Assembly (NCBI RefSeq): GCF_003966155.1
Contig: NZ_RXNS01000018.1
Coordinates: forward strand, 31,375 to 95,374
DNA length: 64,000 bases
Direction: 5' to 3'
Source of the DNA: Halomonas nitroreducens
GTDB taxonomy: Bacteria; Pseudomonadota; Gammaproteobacteria; Pseudomonadales; Halomonadaceae
Positions 16,163-25,296 of this stretch are shown in pieces; the first letter of the stretch is position 1; every line of letters begins with the position of its first letter. Under the pieces are notes generated by a model. It had not been told where the DNA came from and did no database searches. It saw only the letters and a program-made list of their open reading frames with translations. The translations under genes and the position numbers were made by a program.

Positions 16163-17348
16163 ACCGCGACACGCCCTGCTCCTAGGTGCCGCGCTGCTCG
16201 CGACCGTCACCCAGGCACACGGCGAGGAAGAGAACGTACTGGATACGCTCCAGCTGCATGGTTTCCTGAGCCAGGCACTGGTGATCACCGACGACAACGA
16301 TTTCTTCGGCCCCAGCAGCAGTGACGAGGGCAGCCTCAAGTTCACCGAGATCGGGGCCAATGTGTCATTGCGCCCCCACGAGGACGTGCTGATCGCTGCC
16401 CAGGTGCTCAGCCGGCGGGCCGGCGGGGATGGCAGTGACGCCAACCCCGAGCTCGACTATGGCCTGATCGACTACCAGATCCAGTCGAACCAGCAGCGCA
16501 ACTTCGGGGTCCAGGTCGGCCGCTTCAAGAACCCGTTCGGCTTCTATAACCAGACCCGGGATGTGGCCTTCACGCGTCCAAGTATCCTGCTGCCGCAATC
16601 GATCTATTTCGATCGTACCCGCTCGCTGGGCCTGGCGGGTGACGGTATAAGCCTATATCACGAAGAGCGATTGCAGAGTGGCACGGTGCGGTCTCAGGTT
16701 GGCTTTGGCCGCACTCGGATCGAGGAAGATGTGGACAGGACACTGGGCCTCGATCGATTCCCGGGCTCGCTCGATGCCGATACGTCGGCCATCGGCCAAG
16801 TGCGTTACGAGCATGACGGAGGGCGTATCATTACAGCCCTCAGCGCCGCAAGCGCGAACGCCGATTACGACTCGCCGGGATCGATTCCTGGCGATGGGGA
16901 GTTTCATTTCCAACCATGGATTCTCTCGTTTCAGTACAACCAGGCCAAATGGAGCCTGACGGCGGAATACGCCTTGCGCACACTTGAGCTCGAGGGCTTC
17001 AACAGCTTTCCCGATACGGAAACGACCGGGGAAAGCTGGTACGTCCAGTACACCCGGCGGTTCCTGGATAACTGGCAATGGCTGGTCCGCTACGACAGTC
17101 TGGTCAATGATCGAGATGACCGCGATGGTGAGGCATTCGAGGCGAGCGGTGCCGGTCCGGCCTATTCGCAGTTTGCCAAGGACGTGACCTTTGGTCTCCA
17201 GTGGACGCCGCATCCCCGATTGATGCTGTCAGGGGAGTACCACCATGTCGATGGCACCGGCTGGTTGCCGGTCCAGGACAACCCGGCCCCCGACGAGACG
17301 AGCCGATACTGGAACATGCTGCTGTTCCAGCTATCGCTCCGTTTCTAA
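16131..17348 (+). CDS. Outer-membrane beta-barrel (porin-like) protein
   Basis: The ATG at 16131 lies inside the end of the PstS-like gene and follows GAGAGGGAG. The 405-residue product has a signal peptide (HALLLGAALLATVTQAHG). The rest shows alternating hydrophobic/polar beta strands, acidic loops and a terminal phenylalanine (QLSLRF), the usual signal for outer-membrane barrel assembly. The segment QVGRFKNPFGFYNQTRDVAFTR is typical of porin-like proteins annotated near PstS-like and signalling genes. The substrate is unknown. A 44-bp gap separates it from the GGDEF/EAL gene, so the three are likely one operon. Confidence 0.8.
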   Translation: MTVSKSFRWSEPRHALLLGAALLATVTQAHGEEENVLDTLQLHGFLSQALVITDDNDFFGPSSSDEGSLKFTEIGANVSLRPHEDVLIAAQVLSRRAGGDGSDANPELDYGLIDYQIQSNQQRNFGVQVGRFKNPFGFYNQTRDVAFTRPSILLPQSIYFDRTRSLGLAGDGISLYHEERLQSGTVRSQVGFGRTRIEEDVDRTLGLDRFPGSLDADTSAIGQVRYEHDGGRIITALSAASANADYDSPGSIPGDGEFHFQPWILSFQYNQAKWSLTAEYALRTLELEGFNSFPDTETTGESWYVQYTRRFLDNWQWLVRYDSLVNDRDDRDGEAFEASGAGPAYSQFAKDVTFGLQWTPHPRLMLSGEYHHVDGTGWLPVQDNPAPDETSRYWNMLLFQLSLRF

Positions 17349-17392
17349 CGTTCTCTCCGCCACCACACCCGACGAGACAGGGAACCGGAGAG

Positions 17393-20236
17393 ATGAACTC
17401 CAGACCATTCTCCAAGAACCGCCACCGCCTGAGCCTGACCTGGCGCGTCATCGCGCTCAGCAGCCTCCTGCTGCTCGTGCTGGTCACGCTGTTCACCTGG
17501 CTGGGCCACCAGAACCTCACCCGCCAGTTCCAGGAAGGCCGGATGCAGCACCATGCACGCCAGCAGCGTGAAATCCAGCTGGCGCTGCGGCGCTCCGAGG
17601 AGAACCTGCGTCAGCTGGCCAGCCTGGCGGCGGCCTCCCCACAACTCGGCCCTTCGCTGCAATCAGGCGATGATGACGACATCCTCGCCGCCCTGAAGCC
17701 CCAATGGCCGACCTTGCAGCTCGATGCCGGGGTCGAGGAGATCATGGTCTTCAACCGCCAGGGAAGGGCGATGGGAAACTGGGGCGAGGACCTGGACAGC
17801 AATCAGCGTCCCATAATGGCCTGGGTGGATCGGGTGATGAGCACCGAGATGCCTCTGACGACCCTGCGCTGCTCCATCGACTGCCGGCAGTATGCGGCCG
17901 TTCCGGTGCTGGTGGATGGGCAGAGCGTGGGCCTTGTCATCCTCTCGCGCTCGCTTGCCGACGTCACCCGCCAGGCCAAGTCGGTCTCAAGCAGTGAAGT
18001 GGCCCTGCTGGTCACGGGGCCCATGGAAGCCAGAGGCTTACCTCAGGAGCGTCGCCTGGACGACTGGAACGGCCAGCTGATGGCGTTGACCGAACAGGAG
18101 GAAAGCCTGCCTTTGCTGCGCCAGGCCTCAGCCGCGGCCAGCCTGTCCGATCTGACCGCCTCCCCGTTCTACCTCCAGCACCAGGGGCGCCACCTGGAGC
18201 TGTCGGCATCGCGGATGGAAGAGGACAAGGACAGGCGCAGTACCGGCTACTTCCTGCTGGTCTCCGATATCACTGCCCAGATCCAGGCCATCAACCACGA
18301 CACGCGCACCCTGATGTACGCCGGCGTGGCCGGCTGGCTGGCGGCCGAGCTGCTGCTGCTGATCATCCTGCTGGGCCCGATGTCGCGGCTGCGTCGCATC
18401 GCCAGTGTGCTCCCCGCCCTCGCACGCGGGGGCTTCGCCGAGGCACGAGAGGTCATACCCAGCAAGTCTCGCCGGCTGCCGGACGAGATCGACGTCCTCG
18501 AAGGCACCACCCTGGAATTGTCGCGTCAGCTTGAACTGCTCGAGGAAGAGGTCGAGGCCAGGGGCGAGCAACTTGCCGAGCGGGTCGATGAGCTGGCCCA
18601 GGAACGGGATTTCGTCGGCAGCCTGCTCGATACCGCTCGCGTCTTCATCATCGCCCAGGATGGCGTGGGTCGCATCAGCCTGGTCAACGCCTACACCCTC
18701 TCCATGCTGGATATCGCCGAAGACGTGCTAATCGGTCGCCATTTCGATGATATCTTCGATGCGCCCGGCCATTCTCCCGTGGCGACGACCGAGGCACCGC
18801 AGCAAGAGGAACGCACCTTGCTGACGCCCGATAGCCAAGTCCATACCATCGTCTGGTACCACGCGCCCCTGCCCAACGGCAACGATGCCAGCATGGCACG
18901 CATTTCCGTGGGCCTGGATATCACCGAGCGCAAGGCCGCCGAAGGCCGCCTGACCTGGCTGGCCGAACGCGATCCCCTGACCTCGCTCTACAACCGTCGC
19001 TTCTTCCAGGAGGCCATTCAGCTGTCACTGCAGCAAGGCCATACGGGCGCCGTGCTGCTGCTGGACCTGGACCAGTTCAAGGAGGTCAACGAGCTTAGCG
19101 GTCATCATGCCGGCGACCGCCTGCTGCGCGACGTGGCGGATACGCTACAGCTCAACCTCGGTCACCGTGGCATCATCGCCAGGCTCGGCGGTGACGAGTT
19201 CGCCCTGTTGCTGGAAAACGCCGATGCCGACCAGGCCATCGCCATCGCCCAGCATTGCAACCAGTTACTCGAGGGGCTCCGCTTCTCTGCTAGTGGTCGT
19301 CGCCACCGGGCCGTGGCCAGTATCGGCATTGCCCAGTTCCCGATCCACGGCGAGACCCCCGCCGACCTGATGGCCAGTGCCGACGTCGCCATGTACAAGG
19401 CCAAGGAAAACGGCCTGCAACGCTGGCACCTGCTCTCCACCCTGGAGAGCGCCAAGGACGAACTTCAGGAGCGGGTCTACTGGGTCGAGCGCCTGCGCAA
19501 GGCCCTGCAAGATGACGATTTCACGCTGATGGTCCAGCCCATCGTGCGGCTTGAGGACCGTGACGTGAAGCACTACGAGGTGCTGATCCGGATGCGCGAG
19601 ACCGATGGTCGGCTGGTATCCCCCGCCCACTTCATCCCCGTCGCCGAGCGCAATGGGATGATCGTCCAGCTCGATCGCTGGGTCCTGCATCACAGCCTGC
19701 AGGCCCTGCGACAGCTGCAGGAGCATGGGATCAGCCTGGCGGTGAACCTCTCGGGTCAGTCCCTCCACGACAAGGGGCTCGAGTCCTTCCTCGCCGAAGA
19801 GCTGGCCAGCAGCGGCGCCGATCCCCATCATCTCATCCTGGAGATCACCGAGACGGCCGCCGTCACCGACTTTTCCACCGCTCGCGGGGTGCTCCAGGCC
19901 ATCCGGGACCTGGGGTGCCGCACCGCCCTGGACGACTTCGGCGTCGGATTCAGCAGCTTCCACTATCTGGGCCAGTTGCCCGTGGATTACATCAAGATCG
20001 ACGGCTCCTTCATCCGCAGCCTGACCCTTAGTCCCGATAGCCGTGTGATCGTACGCGCCATCGCGGATATTGCCGCCGGGTTCGGCAAGCAGGCCATTGC
20101 CGAATTCGTCGATCAGGAATCCTTGATCCCCATCCTGCAAGAGTATGGCATCACCTATGGGCAAGGCTTCCACCTTGGTCGACCCAAAAGCCTTATGGAA
20201 ACCTTTGGAGAAGAATTACGCCGTGGCATCGGATAA
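17393..20236 (+). CDS. Membrane-bound GGDEF-EAL cyclic-di-GMP signalling protein
   Basis: The ATG at 17393 follows CCGGAGAG. The 947-residue protein has a TM helix (about residues 17-37), a periplasmic CHASE4/CACHE-like sensor domain with a Cys pair in LRCSIDCRQ, a second TM (about residues 305-325), a coiled coil, a PAS-like domain (about residues 405-510), a GGDEF domain and an EAL domain. The cyclase motif GGDEF (599-603) is intact. The phosphodiesterase motif is EVL (729-731), with AVNLSGQ, LEITET, DDFGVGFSSF and YIKIDGSF present, so both activities look possible. It likely reads a periplasmic signal, perhaps through the PstS-like protein encoded two genes upstream. Confidence 0.92.
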   Translation: MNSRPFSKNRHRLSLTWRVIALSSLLLLVLVTLFTWLGHQNLTRQFQEGRMQHHARQQREIQLALRRSEENLRQLASLAAASPQLGPSLQSGDDDDILAALKPQWPTLQLDAGVEEIMVFNRQGRAMGNWGEDLDSNQRPIMAWVDRVMSTEMPLTTLRCSIDCRQYAAVPVLVDGQSVGLVILSRSLADVTRQAKSVSSSEVALLVTGPMEARGLPQERRLDDWNGQLMALTEQEESLPLLRQASAAASLSDLTASPFYLQHQGRHLELSASRMEEDKDRRSTGYFLLVSDITAQIQAINHDTRTLMYAGVAGWLAAELLLLIILLGPMSRLRRIASVLPALARGGFAEAREVIPSKSRRLPDEIDVLEGTTLELSRQLELLEEEVEARGEQLAERVDELAQERDFVGSLLDTARVFIIAQDGVGRISLVNAYTLSMLDIAEDVLIGRHFDDIFDAPGHSPVATTEAPQQEERTLLTPDSQVHTIVWYHAPLPNGNDASMARISVGLDITERKAAEGRLTWLAERDPLTSLYNRRFFQEAIQLSLQQGHTGAVLLLDLDQFKEVNELSGHHAGDRLLRDVADTLQLNLGHRGIIARLGGDEFALLLENADADQAIAIAQHCNQLLEGLRFSASGRRHRAVASIGIAQFPIHGETPADLMASADVAMYKAKENGLQRWHLLSTLESAKDELQERVYWVERLRKALQDDDFTLMVQPIVRLEDRDVKHYEVLIRMRETDGRLVSPAHFIPVAERNGMIVQLDRWVLHHSLQALRQLQEHGISLAVNLSGQSLHDKGLESFLAEELASSGADPHHLILEITETAAVTDFSTARGVLQAIRDLGCRTALDDFGVGFSSFHYLGQLPVDYIKIDGSFIRSLTLSPDSRVIVRAIADIAAGFGKQAIAEFVDQESLIPILQEYGITYGQGFHLGRPKSLMETFGEELRRGIG

Positions 20237-20319
20237 CAATGACGCCAAAGGCGTGCTCCACCGATGATGCTGCCGACGCCCAGGCCTTGGCAAACCAACT
20301 AAGCCTCAAGGAAAAGTGC

Positions 20320-21132
20320 ATGAGAGCCGAGCCGAAAAAGCAATCCAAGAGGGCCGCTACCCAAGCCCTTTTCGAAAGTTTCGAGCGTGACTATGAGTTC
20401 ATTCTCGCCACCAAGGACCAGGACAGGAAAAAGGTCTTTGCACTTCGCCACGAGGTTTTTCTCCGCGAGTTGCATTACAACATGCGGGAAGACAGCTCCC
20501 ACCACCTCGAGCAGGATGAGTACGACAGCACGTCGATACACTGCCTGATCAAGCACAGGGCTAGTGGCCTGTCAGCGGGTTGCTTACGTCTGGTCATGCC
20601 TTCCCAGGAGGAAGATTCGCCGCTAAGGCGGTTGCCGGTGGAGATCCACGGCCGGGATCATTTCAATCATCCCGACATCACTCCCTACGACCTTCCAAAA
20701 GAAGAGCTGTGCGAAGTCTCACGTCTTGCCATTGCTCGGCCGTTTCGCGCCCACCATAGCAAAGAGGAACCACTGCCTTATGGCTGGGATGGCTATCGGT
20801 TTTCCGAGGCTGAGGCGAAGACGTTTCCACTCCTGGCCATTGGACTGTTCCTCTGTACCTATTCCTTGGTCGGCCTCACGGGACGTCGCCATGTCTTCGC
20901 CATGATGGAACCAAGGCTGCCCAGGCTGCTGGCTCTCTCGGGGTTCCATTTCACCAAGGTCAGCGAAACTATCGTCTACCATGGGATTCGCAATGCCTAT
21001 TACATCGACCATAGAAAAGCAGAAAAGGAAATGCACGAGGACCTGATGCCCCTCTATCTGCATATCCAGAGAGCCCTGGCACCGCAGCTCGATGCGGCCA
21101 TGCCGGCGATGGCGGCCGACTCCCTCTCCTGA
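20320..21132 (+). CDS. PEP-CTERM/exosortase-associated (FeeM-like) N-acyltransferase
   Basis: I prefer the ATG at 20320 (AAGGA upstream, 270 residues) over one at 20239, which lacks a ribosome-binding site. The protein has the GNAT-related fold shared by LuxI-type autoinducer synthases, FeeM N-acyl amino-acid synthases and exosortase-system acyltransferases. Visible signatures are KVFALRHEVFLRELHY (LuxI-like substrate region), a CLRLVMP strand, the ELCEVSRLAIAR core with its conserved Glu-x-Ser-Arg, and ALSGFHFTKVSE near the C-terminus. Family members join a fatty acyl group from ACP to an amine. No exosortase gene is in the window. It follows the c-di-GMP gene after 83 bp and overlaps a convergent gene by 79 bp. 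Confidence 0.8.
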   Translation: MRAEPKKQSKRAATQALFESFERDYEFILATKDQDRKKVFALRHEVFLRELHYNMREDSSHHLEQDEYDSTSIHCLIKHRASGLSAGCLRLVMPSQEEDSPLRRLPVEIHGRDHFNHPDITPYDLPKEELCEVSRLAIARPFRAHHSKEEPLPYGWDGYRFSEAEAKTFPLLAIGLFLCTYSLVGLTGRRHVFAMMEPRLPRLLALSGFHFTKVSETIVYHGIRNAYYIDHRKAEKEMHEDLMPLYLHIQRALAPQLDAAMPAMAADSLS

Positions 21133-22187
21133 GCCGGCAACTCCAGCATCGGTCCGGGATGCAGGCGACCCGGCCAGCCGAGCAGCATGATCGCCAGCAC
21201 GTTGCGGTGCTCGCCAAAACTCAGGTCGGTACCACCGCTCTCCGATGGCACCATCCTCGCCCTGGGATCATAGGCCCTCACCAGCGCCTCGCGCAGCCGC
21301 TGGACCGCCGGATGATCCTCGCGGCCCGCCAGCAGGAAACTGATCCCCACCTCGGTATAGATATCGGCCTTGGTCTCGACAATGATGCGGTCCAGGTGGG
21401 ACGCGAAGTAATCCAGAATCCACTCGACCTCGCCCTCCGGCACCCGTCGCTGATAATAGTCGCTCGCCGCGATCACGAAGTGGGTCATGCCATAGATCTT
21501 GTTACGGTATGAGGCACGGGACAGCTCGCCATCCCGCGCCACAGGGTAGTGGCGACGAAAGGCCGCGATGACGGGGTCACGCAGGTCCGCCACCCCGAGA
21601 TGGTGGAGGTAATACACCAGGTTGGCCACCTGGGCAGCATAGATCTCCATCACCTCGGGATCGATCAGGAAGGGGCGGAAGTCGAGGCCCTCCAGATAGG
21701 CAAGCGCCCGACGGTATCCCGGCAGGTGCTCCTCGTCGAGCAGGCCATGGTAGCTGGCCTGAGTCAGCTGAAAGGCCAGGCTCTTGGCATAGACGATCTC
21801 CCCCCACTCTCCGAGCATGTGCTTGCGCCGCTGCTGCTTGAGCGAGCGCGCGGGATAGTCCGCCACCTTCTCCCGGGCCCGTCGTGGCGCATAGCCGGGC
21901 TCGGCCAGCCCGTCGATCTCCTGGCGCAAGGAGGTCAACAGGCGCAGGCCATAGGCCCGGTTCAAGGGCAGAAAGCGCTCATCCCCGGTCACTCGATAGA
22001 GCCGCTGGGCATAGTGGCGCTGCTTGCTGGCCGGCAGCCTCGGCAGGGCCTGTTCGTAGTTCGCGCGGATTTCTGCTGCCACCTCGCCGGGGAGCAAGGC
22101 GGCCGTCTGGCCCTCGAGGGCACAGCCGACCAGCAGGGCCATGACCCACAGCCACAGGATCGCCGAGCGGTACAGCGAGACACTCAT
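21054..22187 (-). CDS. Lipoprotein of unknown function (DUF3541-like)
   Basis: The ATG at 22187 overlaps the stop of the TRIC gene (ATGA). The 377-residue product begins with a signal sequence ending in a lipobox (WVMALLVGC), so it is probably a lipoprotein. The body is helical and rich in Tyr, Arg and His (YRNKIYGMTHFVIAASDYYQ; YTEVGISFLLAGR; SFGEHRNVLAIMLLG) and resembles the DUF3541 family, function unknown. The last 26 residues are encoded antisense to the 3' end of the acyltransferase gene, a 79-bp convergent overlap. Those residues look unlike the rest (SSCGARALWICR), so the original stop may have been lost. Confidence 0.7.
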   Translation of the reverse strand: MSVSLYRSAILWLWVMALLVGCALEGQTAALLPGEVAAEIRANYEQALPRLPASKQRHYAQRLYRVTGDERFLPLNRAYGLRLLTSLRQEIDGLAEPGYAPRRAREKVADYPARSLKQQRRKHMLGEWGEIVYAKSLAFQLTQASYHGLLDEEHLPGYRRALAYLEGLDFRPFLIDPEVMEIYAAQVANLVYYLHHLGVADLRDPVIAAFRRHYPVARDGELSRASYRNKIYGMTHFVIAASDYYQRRVPEGEVEWILDYFASHLDRIIVETKADIYTEVGISFLLAGREDHPAVQRLREALVRAYDPRARMVPSESGGTDLSFGEHRNVLAIMLLGWPGRLHPGPMLELPAQERESAAIAGMAASSCGARALWICR

Positions 22188-22948
22188 GGGGTTTTCCCTT
22201 TCCGACGCCGGGAGCGCTCCGGCGGGATGAGTTTCACGCGGGCCTTGGGACGAAGCGGCTTGGGGGGTGGTTCCCCCGGCGTGGGTGACTGCGCGGGTGG
22301 GGGTGGCGGACGCGATACCACCACCCAGGCGAATACCGGCAGGGCAAGCCGCCAGTAGATGGCGGCCAGGCGCAGGCCCAGGGTGATGGCGAGCGATGCC
22401 GCGATGGAGACCCCGAAGGGGCTGTCCAGCGTTTCGAGAACCACGAAGGTCACGCCACCGGCGATGGAGGCCGTGGCGTAGACTTCCTGGCGCAGCACCA
22501 TGGGCACCCGGCGGGCCAGGACGTCGCGCACCATGCCACCGGCCACCCCGGTCAACAGGCCCATCAACACCGCGACCACGCCGGGAGCCTCCAGCGTCAG
22601 TGCCTTGTGGGTACCGATCACGGTAAACAGCGCCAGGCCAAAGGCATCCGCCACCGGCAGGAAGACCCGCGACAGGCGATGGATGTAGTGGAAACCGAGG
22701 ATGGAGAGCGCCACGGTGGCAAGGATTACCCACAGGTAGGCCGGATCCGTGACCCAGAAGACCGGTCGTACGCCGAGCACTAGGTCACGCAGGGTACCGC
22801 CGCCGATACCGGTCACCGCCGCCAGCACCAGCATGCCGAAGGGGTCCATCCGCGAGCGACAGGCAAGAATCACCCCCGAGAGCGCAAAGACGATCACGCC
22901 CGCCATGTCCAGCCAGTAGACCAACCCTGTCACTGTCATCCTCCCCAT
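22184..22948 (-). CDS. TRIC cation channel family protein (UPF0126)
   Basis: This 254-residue inner-membrane protein has two homologous three-helix halves. Each carries the family glycine motif: TGIGGGTLRDLVLG, and TGVAGGMVRDVLARRVP in the second half. Bacterial TRIC channels are trimeric monovalent-cation channels. The C-terminal 50 residues form an unusual Pro/Arg/Lys-rich cytoplasmic tail (RPPPPPAQSPTPGEPPPKP). I give the start as the ATG at 22948; an ATG at 22939 is possible but sits directly against GGGGAGG. The stop overlaps the start of the downstream lipoprotein gene, so the two are co-translated. Confidence 0.85.
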   Translation of the reverse strand: MGRMTVTGLVYWLDMAGVIVFALSGVILACRSRMDPFGMLVLAAVTGIGGGTLRDLVLGVRPVFWVTDPAYLWVILATVALSILGFHYIHRLSRVFLPVADAFGLALFTVIGTHKALTLEAPGVVAVLMGLLTGVAGGMVRDVLARRVPMVLRQEVYATASIAGGVTFVVLETLDSPFGVSIAASLAITLGLRLAAIYWRLALPVFAWVVVSRPPPPPAQSPTPGEPPPKPLRPKARVKLIPPERSRRRKGKTP

Positions 22949-22999
22949 GTCATTGCCGCCAGCATAGCAGTCCGACCGGGGAAGACCCGCCAACGCAAG

Positions 23000-23021
23000 C
23001 GGGCGGCCCGCAGGCCGCCCG
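23000..23021 (-). terminator. Hairpin downstream of phoX
   Basis: CGGGCGGCC-CGCA-GGCCGCCCG is a perfect 9-bp stem. It lies about 100 bp after the PhoX gene stop and before the TRIC gene on the same strand. A smaller CGTTGC-GA-GCAACG repeat lies at 23063-23076. Confidence 0.5.
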
Positions 23022-23120
23022 GAAGCACTTGATCCCAATGAAAGAAGAAAAGGGCTGATTGACGTTGCGAGCAACGATAGGCTGGCCGCCGCCGGAGCGG
23101 AGCAGACAAGCAGCCTTTTC

Positions 23121-25091
23121 TCAGCCGATGGTGCCGCCGCCGTGTCGCGTGATTGCCACCACGGAAGGTCGCGGCGGCACCCCTTCCTCGAAATCCGGCC
23201 AGCGAGTGGCGGGTGTCTCGAAGCTGGAGCGGCCCGAGTGTCCCGGGAAGGCTTCGGCACCATCGGCAGCGGGGTGCTGCACCGCCACGAACAGCGCGGT
23301 ATCGTCGGGCGTGAAGCAGGGGCCGCACATCTCGGCACCCACCGGCACGCGGAAGAACATCTTGCCGGTCCCGCGTCGCTCGCCCTCGGTCTCCAGGGCC
23401 CAGACCCCATCGGCGGTACCCGAGTTGGGCCACTTGTCGCCCTGGTCGGTGGTCACCCAGAGGCGGCCCCGGGCATCCACCACGCAGTTGTCCGGCGAGG
23501 CGAACCAGCCGTTCTCGCTGGTCGCCGGGTTCCACATCGCCCCGACCTCGCCCTTCGTCGGATCCCCGCAGCGCACCAGGATATCCCAGCGGTTCTCGGT
23601 GGCGGTATGGCGTCCCTCGGTGATGATTTCCAGCACATGGCCGAAGAGGTTCTCGGCCCGCGGGTTGGCCGCATCGACCTGCTCTTCATCACGCTTGTGG
23701 TTGTTGGTGAGCATCACGTAGACGTCGCCGGTGACGGCGTTGGCCTCGATGTCCTCCGGCCGATCCATGGGGGTGGCGCCCAGGGCATCGGCGGCCAGGC
23801 GGGTATCGATCAGCACGTCGGCCTGGCTGGCGAAGCCGTCCTCGGCGGTCAGCGGCCCCTCGCCGTGAACCAGCGGCAGCCAGGTCAAGCGACCCTCGGC
23901 GTCGAAGCGGGCCACATACAGGGTGCCGTGATCGAGCAGGTCGCGATTGGCAGCCGGCTCGGCGGTGTTGACCACGTCGCGGCTGACGAACTTGTAGACA
24001 TAGTCGAAGCGCTGGTCGTCGCCCATGTAGACCACCAGGCGGCCGTCCTCGGCGATCAGCGTTGCCGCCCCCTCGTGCTTGATACGGCCCAGCGCGGTGC
24101 GCTTGACCGGCGTGGAGGCGGGGTCGAGCGGGTCAATCTCCACCACCCAGCCGAAGCGGTTGGGCTCATTGGGCTCGCGGGTGATGTCGAAGCGGGCGTC
24201 GTGGCGGCCCCAGCTGTAAGACGCCCCCGGCACCCCGTAGCGGGCCAGCTTGTCCTTCTCCGGGTGGTGGGTCGCGTCCCCCAGGAAGTAGCCGTGGAAG
24301 TTCTCCTCGCAGGTGAGGATGGTGCCCCAGGGCGTCATGCCGCCGGCACAGTTGTTCAGGGTGCCGATCACGCGGCGTCCTTCCGGGTCGGCGTCGGTGC
24401 GCACCCGGGCATGGCCGGCCACCGGGCCGCCGATGGCGATCTCGGTGCTGCGCGGGGTGATGCGGCGATTGTAGCGACTGCCCTGCACATAGCCCCAGCG
24501 ACCGTTCTCGCGGCGGATCTCGACCACCGAGAGGCCATGTGCGGCCTTCTCGATCTCGGTCATCTCGGCGGTGATGCCGCTGAAGTCGTGCGCGTCCTGG
24601 GGGCCGGGCAGGCCGGGGAACATCAGTTCCTCGTTGGTGTACTCGTGGTTGACCACCAGCAGGCCGCGGTCCAGGCGGCCTTCCAGGGGCACGAAGCCGA
24701 CATAGTCGTTGTTGTAGCCGAACTGGCGTTCCTGGGCATCGGCCCTCTGGTTGTGCGGGTCGAAGGCCGGCGCATCGGCGAACAGCGGGTCGCCCCAGCG
24801 GATCAGTACCTCGGCGTCATGGCCAGGAGCCACATGGTGGGTGGTATCGACACCATGGCGGATCTCGTCGAAGGCGAAGCGGTCGAGACTGCCCCCCTCG
24901 GCGGCGATGGCGGCGGCCAGGGGGTTCATGGCACCGATGGCCGCCGCGCCCAGGCCGGCCGACCCAGCCCCCTTGAGAAAACCGCGACGCGAGAAGCGAC
25001 GCTCGATGATCTCGCCGATGGGCGAGCGAATCTCGGGATTGCTGGGCGTGTTCTCGGCGTTCTCGTAATGGGCTCGACGATTGAAGGCCAT
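23121..25091 (-). CDS. phoX: PhoX family phosphatase (Tat-exported)
   Basis: The ATG at 25091 follows GAGGAAG; an in-frame start at 25127 lacks such a site. The 656-residue protein carries a twin-arginine signal (SRRGFLKG, residues 34-41, followed by a hydrophobic stretch), so it is exported folded. PhoX enzymes are calcium- and iron-dependent beta-propeller alkaline phosphatases. Conserved blocks include VVNHEYTNEELMFPG, NNCAGGMTPWGTILTCEENFHGYF with the metal-binding Cys and Glu, RIKHEGAATL, and RPEDIEANAVTGDVYVMLTN. No clear PHO box was seen in the 205-bp divergent gap to nfeD. Confidence 0.9.
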   Translation of the reverse strand: MAFNRRAHYENAENTPSNPEIRSPIGEIIERRFSRRGFLKGAGSAGLGAAAIGAMNPLAAAIAAEGGSLDRFAFDEIRHGVDTTHHVAPGHDAEVLIRWGDPLFADAPAFDPHNQRADAQERQFGYNNDYVGFVPLEGRLDRGLLVVNHEYTNEELMFPGLPGPQDAHDFSGITAEMTEIEKAAHGLSVVEIRRENGRWGYVQGSRYNRRITPRSTEIAIGGPVAGHARVRTDADPEGRRVIGTLNNCAGGMTPWGTILTCEENFHGYFLGDATHHPEKDKLARYGVPGASYSWGRHDARFDITREPNEPNRFGWVVEIDPLDPASTPVKRTALGRIKHEGAATLIAEDGRLVVYMGDDQRFDYVYKFVSRDVVNTAEPAANRDLLDHGTLYVARFDAEGRLTWLPLVHGEGPLTAEDGFASQADVLIDTRLAADALGATPMDRPEDIEANAVTGDVYVMLTNNHKRDEEQVDAANPRAENLFGHVLEIITEGRHTATENRWDILVRCGDPTKGEVGAMWNPATSENGWFASPDNCVVDARGRLWVTTDQGDKWPNSGTADGVWALETEGERRGTGKMFFRVPVGAEMCGPCFTPDDTALFVAVQHPAADGAEAFPGHSGRSSFETPATRWPDFEEGVPPRPSVVAITRHGGGTIG

Positions 25092-25296
25092 GACAGCTTC
25101 CTCTGATGATCGGTGGTGACGGGCCACAAGTGATACGCCCCAAAGGTGTCAATCTGGTTAAGCGGACGTGGCGGGGACAATCCCGCAGGCCTAATGCACC
25201 GCTTTATGCTAATAATGGCCTGTAGGCCACCCGACGAACGGCCTTTTCCTTGCAGCCGGTGCCACCATACCGCCTGCACGACACCACGGAGCCCAC

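Noticed and set aside
17393..20236. Treating the EAL domain as inactive because the motif reads EVL
   Set aside because: EVL variants occur in active enzymes, and the other metal and catalytic motifs (NLSGQ, EITET, DDFG, KIDGSF) are all present.
23142..25106. 654-codon plus-strand frame antisense to phoX
   Set aside because: It mirrors the PhoX codons and has no domain signature; the opposite strand encodes a full Tat-exported phosphatase.
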